Positions 19,727 to 28,884 of a stretch of 64,000 bases of DNA are shown one piece after another. Made by a program: the position numbers and the translations under genes. Position 1 is the first letter of the stretch, and each line of letters starts with the position of its first letter. Below the pieces are notes generated by a model. It ran no database searches. It was not told where the DNA came from and saw nothing but the letters and a program-made list of their open reading frames with translations. The DNA comes from an uncultured SAR324 cluster bacterium (GTDB lineage Bacteria; SAR324; NAC60-12): positions 124,001-188,000 of the forward strand of contig CAJJCY010000001.1 of the NCBI GenBank assembly GCA_905182865.1, written 5' to 3'.

Positions 19727-20269
19727 TCAGTTGCCTGCGGAATATTTGCTGCGCTCATTATCTAACCATTTTCCGATAAAAAGTTGTTGAGAATCTGGCA
19801 TCTGATAACGCTGTTCAAGAATGAAATTGTCCAAAAATGGGCCAATTTGCAGAAGAAACTGATTCCGCCACATTTCACTTTGTGACAATTTTGCATCAAA
19901 GTCCAGTTTGCCAATTCCAATTTGTCGTCTGAAACGAAAACGCTCCATAGTGTAACCGGATGCAACAAAAACTAATTCAATCGCTGAAGCTTCAAGATCA
20001 AAGTGTATTCTAAAACGTCCATCCTCTTCTGGTAAAACCAGCCTTGCCTTTGGTGCATAAAGAGGGGATTCGTTTTCAAATTGAATAAATTGCGAATAAT
20101 ATTCAAGAACAACGATGAATCCTTTTGATTTTAGGTCATTTCCGTTTTCTTCCAGTAAAGTACCATCAATCCACTGTGTTCCCCATCCGGGGCGATAGTT
20201 CAGTGATTCCGGATAACATCCTCCTGAGAAAGTTATTATCAACAGCAGATACAGAATAAAAAATCTCAT
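19727..20269 (-). CDS. Putative lipoprotein, beta-rich
   Basis: The 180-residue protein from the ATG at 20269 (another ATG lies four codons upstream) begins MRFFILYLLLIITFSGGC, a type II signal peptide with a lipobox-like FSGGC. The mature part is rich in aromatic residues and beta strands, with an FDLEASAIELVFVASGYTMERF segment resembling a carboxypeptidase-regulatory/transthyretin-like fold. The C-terminus (NQFLLQIGPFLDNFILEQRYQ) is helical. I do not recognise the family. It is convergent with the asparaginase gene, 15 bases apart, and stands alone on its strand. Confidence 0.6.
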   Translation of the reverse strand: MRFFILYLLLIITFSGGCYPESLNYRPGWGTQWIDGTLLEENGNDLKSKGFIVVLEYYSQFIQFENESPLYAPKARLVLPEEDGRFRIHFDLEASAIELVFVASGYTMERFRFRRQIGIGKLDFDAKLSQSEMWRNQFLLQIGPFLDNFILEQRYQMPDSQQLFIGKWLDNERSKYSAGN

Positions 20270-20539
20270 TCCTCTGGGCACTCTATAAAGATTGAATCTA
20301 TCTTGAAGATAAGCTAAAACCTCAGAATTGCAAGTTATTGTTCAAGAATTTACAGTGTTGCCAAAACTTTGTAGTTCTTGACCCTGCACTTAGGTTTTGC
20401 TACACTTACACGAGTGGATTTTAGTTAGACTGAGTTTGCAAATGAGGGAATTATTTTTCATAAATTTATCACTTTTCATTACATAATCAAACAAACTCCG
20501 TCTTCTGTATCAAAGTGTTAGCGTTAAATAGCTCCTGAA

Positions 20540-23227
20540 ATGAAAAAAGTTAAAAATATTTTTGGCGATGAAAACGCAAAAACACTGAAGGGCTACCGGA
20601 AAGTGGTGGTGCACAATATGGTTCAAGTACCCGGTTTAGATTTGAAGAATTTCCAAAAAAAACTACAGCATTTCAAACACGACTTGAAAAAGGAGTAGCT
20701 CTGGATGAGCTAATTCCAGAAGCTTTTGCACTCGTTCGGGAAGCCTCACTGCGTGTTATTGGAGAACGCCATTACGACGTTCAGTTACAGGGAGGTTTGG
20801 CGCTCCATCACGGGAACATCGCTGAAATGGCAACCGGTGAAGGAAAAACTTTATCTTCAACCTGTCCTGTTTATCTCAATGCACTTACTGGAAAAGGTGC
20901 ACACATCATCACGCCTAATGATTATCTGGCGAAACGTGACAGCAAATGGATGGGAGCAATTTTTGAGTTTCTTGGTTTGTCTGTCGGCTTGATTCAGCAT
21001 GGAATTTATGATGAAGAACGCCGTGCTGCTTATGAAGCAGATATTACATACGGTACAAACAACGAGTTCGGTTTTGATTATTTACGCGACAATATGAAGT
21101 TTTCCCTGGAAGATTATGTTCAACGAGAATTTAACTTTGCAGTTGTAGATGAGGTTGACAGTATACTGATAGACGAAGCACGGACGCCGTTGATTATCAG
21201 TGGACCAACTGAAGATAACATAGATAAATATCATCAAATAAATAAGTTCGTATATGGACTCAGTCGTGAAATTCGTAAGGAGGAGGTGGGCAAATTACCT
21301 CAGGATCAAATGCACAATATTGTCGAAAATCTGGAAGAACTGGAAGACCACGATATTGTGCGTGATGGAGATTATGCGCTCGATGAAAGGGCCCGCAGTA
21401 TCAACCTGACAGACCAGGGTTCTGTAAAAATTGAAGGGCGTCTCAGGGATCAGTTGGTTAAAGATACAAGTCTATATGATTACGAAAACATGGAAATTTT
21501 ACACCATGTTAACCAGGCACTTAAATCGCACTACCTTTTTAAAAATGATGTCGATTATGTTGTTCAGGAAGGTCAGGTAATCATTGTTGATGAGTTTACC
21601 GGACGGACTGGATGCCAGGACGTGCGCTTTCGGACGGTCTGCACCAGGCTCTGGAAGCAAAAGAGGGTGTCAATGTTGAGCGTGCAACCCAGACACTGGC
21701 GACGAGTAACTCTTCCAAAATTATTTCCGGTTGTACGATAAACTTTCTGGAATGACTGGAACTGCGGTAAGTGAAAAAAATGAATTTAAGAAAATTTACA
21801 ACCTGGGAGTTGTTGTAGTTCCCACAAATAAACCGTTGATTCGAAAGGATCTTTCTGATGTAGTTTTCAAAACGGTTGATGCAAAATATCGTGCAATAAA
21901 GGTGGAACAATTATTCGTTCTGCACGTTGTTTAGAGTTTAGAACTCCAGAGGGACGCAAGCTTGCTCATGAAAATCTCAAGAAAGCAGGTATTGATGCTT
22001 TGGTTGTCATAGGTGGTGATGGAAGCGGAAATAATCTCAAATGCAGGCCAATTTGGGGCAGTGACTATTGCAACCAACATGGCTGGTCGTGGTACAGACA
22101 TAAAGCCTTCACCTGAAACTCTTGAAGCAGGTGGCGTGTTTGTTTTAGGTACAGGGAGGCATGACAGTCGCCGAATCGACAACCAGTTCAGGGGACGTTC
22201 CGGACGGCAGGGGGATCCAGGTGCATCTCAGTTCCTGCTCTCTCTTGAAGATGATTTGCTGCGAATATTTGGTGGAGAACGTATTTCAAACTTGATGGAT
22301 AAACTTAACATTGAAGAGGATGAACCGATTGAGCATGTATTCATCACCAAGGCTATTGGGAATGCACAGAAGAAGGTGGAAGGTTATCACTTTGATACCC
22401 GTAAGCACGTTCTTGAATATGATGATGTGATGGAAAAGCAAAGATCCATCATCTATGGCAGGCGCAGAGAAATTCTTGGAGAAGAGGTGCAGAATTTGAT
22501 TTTAGAAATGTGCGATGGTGTGGTAGGCCAACTGATGGAGCAGCATTGTCAGGATAAATATGTAGATCAATGGGATTTTCAGGGATTCAACCGTGCATTT
22601 GAAGGGGTATTTTCAAAGGTTCCAAACGAAAAATGGTTTGAAGATGAACTTAACACGGATGAATATTCAGAAAAATTTTATGGCTGGATTGAAGATTTGT
22701 ACAAAGAAAAAATTGAATTCTTCCGTAATGTTGCAGAACTTAATTTTGAGACGGATGTTTCTTCTGAAGATCGCAAAGAAATATTGGGCCAAATGATCCT
22801 TGACCTGGAAAGACAAATTTTGTTAAAAGTTAACGATAATCTTTGGAAAGATCATCTGCTTTCAATGGATATGTTGCGTGAAGGAATCGGCCTCGTTGGT
22901 TATGCTCAGAAGAAACCGCTGGACGAATACAGAAAACAGGCTTTTAAAATGTTTTCTGATTTGATGAACAGAATTGATAATGAGGCCATCAGCAATTTTT
23001 TCAAATTAACAATTGCCCGCCCCATTGCAGAACCTGAACCGTCACCGTTTTTGAAGGATGTGGAATTCATACATGGAGAAGTCGAGATACCGGACGGAAC
23101 TGAAACAAAAAAGAAAAAAACACAACCTGTTCGTGCACAGTCCACTGTAGGACGCAATGAACCATGTCCTTGTGGTAGTGGTAAAAAACACAAAAGGTGT
23201 TGTGGACTTGCCAAAAAAATTGCCTGA
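20540..23227 (+). pseudogene. secA: Preprotein translocase ATPase SecA, broken and chimeric as written
   Basis: SecA drives export through SecYEG. Recognisable parts in order: N-terminus [18 protein letters not shown] motor with GEGKTL, the NDYLAKRD block and [16 protein letters not shown]; preprotein-binding region; second motor domain with [11 protein letters not shown] and QFRGRSGRQGDPG; C-terminal zinc motif CPCGSGKKHKRCCG. Breaks: A run at 20655-20662 one short; two extra bases near 21608-21611; an indel near 21700; and at 21897-22021 a phosphofructokinase piece stands where about 47 SecA residues (VLVGTxSIExSE region) belong. Since secA is essential, a true genome with only this copy could not live. 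It is either a wrong assembly or a second, dead copy. Confidence 0.9.
21897..22021 (+). other. Fragment of 6-phosphofructokinase inside secA
   Basis: In the frame starting at 21901 the DNA encodes [18 protein letters not shown] followed by RKLAHEN and [16 protein letters not shown], unmistakably the PfkA segment from the substrate-contact region to the GGDGS nucleotide loop. It is about 40 codons with neither start nor stop of its own, and it is out of frame with the secA frame on its left. At the right edge GATGGAAGC serves both as PfkA (GDGS) and SecA (MEAE) sequence. The left edge falls in GCAATAAAGG, readable as either. No other part of pfkA is in the window. Confidence 0.85.
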
Positions 23228-23323
23228 ACGTTGATGCTGATTTGTACTCAAAACGAGGTACTCCCAGCTGTATTCACAGTTGTAGCTTCCCAATCTTGAT
23301 CCCAGTTTTATTAAAATAGGTAA

Positions 23324-25981
23324 ATGACTTCATTAGCCAAAGCTTACGACCCCCAAGCTTTTGAATCCAAAATTGCAGAACAATGGGAAAACAGCGATGC
23401 TTTTCGCGCAGATGCACATTCCAACAAACCTGCTTTCACCATTTCTATGCCGCCTCCAAATGCCACCGGACAACTGCATGTCGGTCATGCAGTGATGCTG
23501 GCTTTGGAAGATATTTTTATTCGCTGGCACCGAATGCAGGGCCATGAAGCTCTTTGGCTACCGGGAACCGATCATGCAGCCATTGCTACTGAAAATGTGG
23601 TTTTGCAGCAAATTAAAAAAGAAGAAGGCATAGCTGATCCACGGGAAGAATTGGGACGTGAAGAAATTTTGCGGCGTATTACAGAATATGTGAAAAACTC
23701 CCAGGGTACCATCCGCAATCAGGTAAAAGCGCTGGGATCAAGTTGTGACTGGAGCCGCGAACGTTATACGATGGATCCGCAGCTCAATCGCTGTGTGAAT
23801 GAAACTTTTGTCCGGATGTACGAAAATGGATTGATTTATCGGGGACCACGTATTGTAAACTGGGATCCGAATCTCAAAACCAATGTTTCAGATGATGAAG
23901 TAGAACGTAAAGACACGCAATCACCATTTTTCACCTTTCAATACGGCCCTTTTCAAATTGGTACTGTACGTCCGGAAACCAAGTTTGGTGACAAATATGT
24001 GGTGATGCATCCTGATGATGAACGATATACGCAGTACAAACACGGCGATACATTTGATTGCGAATGGATCAATGGGAAAATTACTGCCAGCATCATCAAA
24101 GATGAAGCGGTTGATCCGGAATTTGGAACCGGAGTGATGACAATTACTCCATGGCACGATCATGTTGACTTTGGTATTGCGGAGCGGCACGGTTTGGAAA
24201 AAGAACCAATAATTGATTTTGATGGTAAATTACTTCCAATTGCACAGGAATTTACCGGAATGGGAATTGACGAGGCACGTCCCAAAATTATGGAAAAACT
24301 TCGTGAAAAAGGACTGCTGGTAAATACAGATTCTGGATACGTACACAGTAAATCATTCAATAGTCGCGGTGGAGGTGCAATTGAACCGCAAATTCGTGAA
24401 CAATGGTTTATAGATGTCAATAAACCAGCTGTCGATTGGCATGGAAAAAAGCAAAGCCTCAAAGAGGTTTTGATTGGTGTAGTTCGTTCCGGCGATATTA
24501 AATTGGTTCCGGAACGCTTTGATTCCACTTATTTTTATTGGGTAGAAAATTTAAAGGATTGGTGTATTTCAAGGCAAATTTGGTGGGGACACCGTATTCC
24601 GGTTTATTACAAAGATGGAGAAACACAGGCCAGCATTCGTCCGCCGGAAGAGTTCGATGGTTGGGAACAAGATCCGGACACGCTGGATACCTGGTTTTCG
24701 TCTGCACTATGGACCTGGAGCACTTTGATTGATCCGGAACTGGCAAAAAATTACTCTTTGTCTCTGGAAGATTTGTTGGAGCGCAGTCCAGATTTTCAGA
24801 AATTCCATCCAACAAATATCATGGAAACAGGTTATGATATATTGTTTTTTTGGGTGGCCCGGATGATTTTGATGACGACTTATATGTTGCAAAATGTGCC
24901 GTTTAAGACAGTTTATCTCCACGGACTTGTGCGAACCCTTGATGGTAAGAAAATGTCAAAATCAGTTTTATATGAACAAGATAAAAGAATTGTTAAAATT
25001 ACACTTAACAGACCTTGATTCAAGGTACCGGACCTGGTCAGGATTTGCGGCTATATCCGGAAAAAATGGAAAGCTGCCGTCGTTTTGCTAATAAAATATG
25101 GAACGCAGGGCGTTATATTTTGCTGACAATTCCACTTGGAACACCAATCACTCCACCTGAAAAAGTACATTCCGAGTTGGCACAATGGCTTCTACATGGA
25201 TTGAATGACTTGATTCGGCGACTCACAAACCGGCTTGGAAGCACATCGTATATCAGATGTTGTTGACTCACTGCGAAGTTTTTTCTGGGGTGAATTTTGT
25301 GACTGGTATTTAGAAATGGATAAAAAACCGGATCGTACCGACGAAGACAATCAAGTACTGGCCTATTCTTATTCCACTTTGTTGAAGCTAATGCACCCCT
25401 ATGTTCCATTTGTCACCGAAGCATTATGGGAGCAATTTAAACAACCAAAAATGCTAGCCGTCAGTGAGTGGCCGCAAGAACTGTCTTATTCGTTCTCGGA
25501 ATCTCACAATCGGATCGAACTTCTTCGTGAGGCAATATCTCAGATTCGGACATTACGTGAAAAAGCTAATATCGGCTTGGATAAAAAAATTGGTGCAACA
25601 CTGGATTCAGAAAAATATTCTGAATTGTTCCGGACACATCAAAATTTAATTATCCGACTTGCACGTTTAAGTGAACTGGAAATCAATGAAAAAACTCCGG
25701 ACTCTTCCCGTGACAACCTTGGTGTATATTTTAATGAAACCCTTGCAAGCATCGAAGCTTCTGCGGTTGATTGGAAAAAAGAAATTGAAAGCCTGCAAAA
25801 GAAACTCAAGACTGAATCCGGTTTTGTAGAAAAGAGTCTTAAAAAACTCAAAAATCCCGGATTTCTCAACAAAGCTCCAGAAAAAGTTATTGTCGAATTG
25901 CGGGAAAAAGTTGCGTCTACCGAAAAAACTCTGGAAGCCTTGAAACTGCAGATACATGAATTAGATAAATTGGTGGAGTGA
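23324..25981 (+). pseudogene. valS: Valyl-tRNA synthetase, disrupted as written
   Basis: This class I synthetase charges tRNA-Val. The HIGH-type motif appears as PPPNATGQLHVGHA (about residue 45), the editing domain follows, then DWCISRQIWWGHRIP, GYDILFFWVARM and KMSKS at about 24949-24963. Just after KMSKS the reading changes to 51 unrelated bases and stops, while ValS resumes one frame over at ALIQGTGPGQDLRL. A second break is the TT at 25235-25236, where dropping one T restores LTNRLEAHRISDVVDSLRSFFWGEFCDWYLE. The C-terminal coiled-coil tRNA-binding arm (about 25770-25980) is intact. The lost stretch normally reads like GN-hydrophobic-DPxxxIxxYGADALRF. As in secA, an essential gene is broken, which argues for a sequence artefact or a second copy. 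Confidence 0.9.
24964..25014 (+). other. Enoyl-CoA-hydratase-like N-terminus inside valS
   Basis: Directly after KMSKS the frame continues VLYEQDKRIVKITLNRP, which matches the characteristic N-terminus of crotonase/enoyl-CoA hydratases (pattern xLYExxxRIxxITLNRPxxxNA). A hydratase starting MSKSVLYE would share the bases ATGTCAAAATCA with the valS KMSKS codons, so the left join again sits in shared sequence. Only about 17 codons are present, so the identity is good but not certain. Confidence 0.65.
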
Positions 25982-26033
25982 GTTGATTACAAATTCTTCC
26001 TCAATTATAAAGTAAATCTAAAAAAAAGATAAA

Positions 26034-26954
26034 ATGTTAAAAACAGCAGTAATTGGTGTGGGTTATCTGGGCCGCTTTCATGCACAAAAATATGCTGCAC
26101 TTGCTGAATCAGAACTGGTTGGTGTAGTTGATGTTGATTCTGTGCAGGGACAAAAAGTAGCGGATGAAATTGGAGTTCAGTTTTTTAATGATTTTCATGA
26201 AGTACTGGATTTGGTTGATGCAGTCAGCATCGTTGTACCAACTGTGCATCATTTTGAAACTGCTAAAGCATTTATGGAAAAGGGAATTCATGTTTTGCTC
26301 GAAAAACCCTTTGCGGCAAATATTGAAGAAGCAGAAGAACTGGAACAGCTTTCAAGGGATAAAAATATACGCCTGCAGATAGGTCATCTGGAACGCTTCA
26401 ATCCGGTTTTTACTGAATTTCAGGAGCTAATTGACCGGCCAAAATATATTGAAAACATCCGCATTGCACCTTTTCCGAAACGTGGAACTGATGTGGATGT
26501 TATTCTAGATTTAATGATTCATGACATTGATTTAGTTTTAGCAGTAGTTGGTGAATATCCAGAATCTGTCGAAGGTACTGGAGTAAATATCATTACTTCC
26601 ACTGCAGATTTGGCTAATGCTCGCCTGCGGTTTCCTTCTGGCTGTATTGCTGATTTAACGGCCAGTCGAGTATCCGACAAAGCTGAAAGAAAAATGAGAA
26701 TTTTTCAGTCAGGACTGTATCTATCTCTCGATTATGGAACAGGTCAGGCACGCAAGCTACATGTAGAACCCGGAACTGCTATTGACCCGGAGACGCTCCG
26801 TCCGGAGACTTTCCAGTTAGCAAAAGGTGATGCCCTGTTAACAGAGATTGAAAGTTTTTTGTTGGCAGTTCGTGAAGGGAAAAATCCCAAAGTTACTGCT
26901 GAAGATGGATTGAATGCAATGCGGGTGGGTTGGCAAATCAAGAATCAACTTTAA
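26034..26954 (+). CDS. Gfo/Idh/MocA family NAD(P)-dependent oxidoreductase
   Basis: This 306-residue dehydrogenase has an N-terminal Rossmann fold (VIGVGYLGRFHAQKYA, acidic VVDVD after beta 2), the LLEKPFAAN motif with the conserved EKP, and a C-terminal alpha/beta substrate domain with MIHDIDLVLAVVG. Members oxidise or reduce sugars and sugar nucleotides. In related Gram-negatives a gene of this type sits with lipid-A genes and makes 3-keto-UDP-GlcNAc (GnnA). Here it stands 8 bases before an LPS-transport permease and near lolA, which fits an envelope sugar-nucleotide role, but the substrate is inference. Confidence 0.8.
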   Translation: MLKTAVIGVGYLGRFHAQKYAALAESELVGVVDVDSVQGQKVADEIGVQFFNDFHEVLDLVDAVSIVVPTVHHFETAKAFMEKGIHVLLEKPFAANIEEAEELEQLSRDKNIRLQIGHLERFNPVFTEFQELIDRPKYIENIRIAPFPKRGTDVDVILDLMIHDIDLVLAVVGEYPESVEGTGVNIITSTADLANARLRFPSGCIADLTASRVSDKAERKMRIFQSGLYLSLDYGTGQARKLHVEPGTAIDPETLRPETFQLAKGDALLTEIESFLLAVREGKNPKVTAEDGLNAMRVGWQIKNQL

Positions 26955-26962
26955 AATATTTT

Positions 26963-28075
26963 ATGCTGCTTTTTCGTTCAATATTTATACAATTGATTGT
27001 TCCGTTTCTGCTGGCACTTGGAATATTGACTTTTATCCTTTCAATGGAAACCGTTTATCGTCTGATTAACTTGATTGTGGAACGGGGGGTAAGTGTTTTT
27101 AGTGTCGGATTGATGCTGCTTTACCGCCTGCCGCAATTTTTATCTGTGACTTTGCCCTTGTCTATTGTGATTTCATGCGTGGTGTTGATGGTCCGTCTCT
27201 CAACGGACAATGAAATTTCTGCAATGAATTCGATGGGAATCAGTTATTGGCAGATTGGGCGGCCGTTTTTTTTGTTTGGAATTGTTGCAACAGGAATTAC
27301 TTTAATCATTACTCTCTGGCTTCAACCTGCCGGTTATGCCGCTTTTGAGGAGGAAAAACTCAAGGTGTTGAAAACACAAACTTCGAAAACCATTCAACCA
27401 TTAGTCTTGAATTATGATTTTCCTGGAAAGGTTTTGTACGTACAGGACAAGGATAAAAATGAAGATTTGAGCGGTGTTTTTATTACCGACCTGAAACTGA
27501 CTCGGGACTCAATGGTAACACTTGCAGATCGTGGACGAATTGAAATTCGGGAAGGAGAGCGTGATTTGCAATTAAACCTGGAAGATGGACTAATTCATTT
27601 GCAAGGACCTGCTAATAATTATCGTACGATTGCATTTGAGCAGTTCCACTATATTTTTCGTCCGCCTCAGATTGTTCCGTCTACTAAAGGTGGACATATC
27701 TGGGCTGTTCCCACCAAAGCATTATTGCAGAACTCAAGCCGCTCGTCAAAAATGGAATTGTTCTTAAGACTCACCACTCCGTGGGCTTGTGTGGCTTTTG
27801 CGGTGGCAATGGTTCCATTGGGTCTGATCAATATACGTCAGGGGCGTTCTGGTGCTTATTTACGGGGATTGATTCTGGTGGCGAGTTACTACATTTTATG
27901 GATGGGCGCAAAAGAAATGACGATGAACATGAACTATCAGCCTTATGTTTTGTGGATGCCTCCACTTTTGATTTGGCTCTTTGGGCTTTATGGCTTGCAT
28001 AAAAGCAACCTCAATCTGCAAAATATCTTCGACATTCTGAGTTCATTTGGTAAAACTGGTACAAGCGTTAAGTAA
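26963..28075 (+). CDS. LptF/LptG-type lipopolysaccharide export permease
   Basis: This 370-residue YjgP/YjgQ-family protein has an N-terminal group of three membrane helices, a periplasmic beta-jellyroll domain (about 150-260; LVLNYDFPGKVLYVQDKDKNEDLSGVFITD) and three C-terminal helices. The conserved ISAMNSMGISYWQIGRP coupling segment, which contacts the LptB ATPase, is clear. LptF and LptG extract LPS from the inner membrane with LptB2. Only one of the pair is here; LptF rather than LptG is favoured by the short N-terminus, not strongly. The ATG at 26963 was chosen over a TTG at 26930 that would overlap the upstream gene. Confidence 0.85.
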   Translation: MLLFRSIFIQLIVPFLLALGILTFILSMETVYRLINLIVERGVSVFSVGLMLLYRLPQFLSVTLPLSIVISCVVLMVRLSTDNEISAMNSMGISYWQIGRPFFLFGIVATGITLIITLWLQPAGYAAFEEEKLKVLKTQTSKTIQPLVLNYDFPGKVLYVQDKDKNEDLSGVFITDLKLTRDSMVTLADRGRIEIREGERDLQLNLEDGLIHLQGPANNYRTIAFEQFHYIFRPPQIVPSTKGGHIWAVPTKALLQNSSRSSKMELFLRLTTPWACVAFAVAMVPLGLINIRQGRSGAYLRGLILVASYYILWMGAKEMTMNMNYQPYVLWMPPLLIWLFGLYGLHKSNLNLQNIFDILSSFGKTGTSVK

Positions 28076-28114
28076 CATGCACTCGAAATCTAAGGTATTT
28101 AACAAGTTTTTTGT

Positions 28115-28768
28115 ATGAAATATTTTACATTTTTATTTATCTCAATATTAATTTTTGGCGTTTCAGGACAATCTGTTTCCAAAGAAACAGATCTAATTCA
28201 AATGATTCAGGATCAATATCAAAGTATTCAAAGTTTTTCCGGACATTTTGTCCAAACCAGTTATAGGAACAATACTGAGACTGTCAGAAGAGCAGAGGGC
28301 TTGGTGTCTTACAAACGTCCAGGCAAAATGCGTTGGCTTTATGAAGTTCCTGAAGAGCAATTGTTGGTTACAAATGGAGAAACTTTGTGGCTCTTCGATC
28401 CATTGTTGGAAAATGTGACTATACAAAAACTGGAAAAACTCACTGATGGAACGGCACTTTCTTTTTTACTTGGTTTGGGAGACTTACAGGAAGATTTTAA
28501 CAGGCGGTTAATCAGTCAGGTTTTTCTTACTAGTCCGGATGCTTTAATTGTTGAACTGGAACCAAAAAAAGCTGCTGCAAATTTATCATTTATTCAATTA
28601 GCGGTGCATCCGGTAACATATAATTTACAGATAATAGCACTGATGGATCAGGAGGGTAATTACCGGACAATCGAACTGGAGTCAATGCACTACAATCTTG
28701 TGCTTGAAGATAATTTTTTTGAATTCAAAGTCACTGAGGATATGGAAGTAATTGAAGCAGGGAATTAG
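28115..28768 (+). CDS. lolA: Outer-membrane lipoprotein carrier LolA
   Basis: The 217-residue protein has an N-terminal Sec signal (MKYFTFLFISILIFGVSGQS) and a mature LolA fold. The diagnostic opening IQSFSGHFVQTSYRN, followed by GLVSYKRPGKMRWLYEVPEEQLLVTNGETLWLFDP, is highly characteristic of LolA. It is a periplasmic chaperone that takes lipoproteins from LolCDE to the outer membrane, consistent with the many lipoprotein genes in this window. It follows the LPS permease by 39 bases and may share its transcript, grouping outer-membrane biogenesis genes. Confidence 0.92.
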   Translation: MKYFTFLFISILIFGVSGQSVSKETDLIQMIQDQYQSIQSFSGHFVQTSYRNNTETVRRAEGLVSYKRPGKMRWLYEVPEEQLLVTNGETLWLFDPLLENVTIQKLEKLTDGTALSFLLGLGDLQEDFNRRLISQVFLTSPDALIVELEPKKAAANLSFIQLAVHPVTYNLQIIALMDQEGNYRTIELESMHYNLVLEDNFFEFKVTEDMEVIEAGN

Positions 28769-28884
28769 CACCTCCTTCAATAATTCTGTTTTTTGCACAA
28801 GTCTGTAAAAGACAACAAGTGAAGAAAAAACCTGTGATTGTCTAGTTCTACCGTTAATATTTACAACTAAAATTCCAGGATAGC

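Noticed and set aside
21901..22025. The PfkA reading as a gene of its own
   Set aside because: It has about 40 codons with no start, stop or ribosome-binding site and lacks most of the enzyme; it is a fragment.
23228..23323. Regulatory element between secA and valS
   Set aside because: Nothing beyond an ordinary 96-base spacer can be seen.
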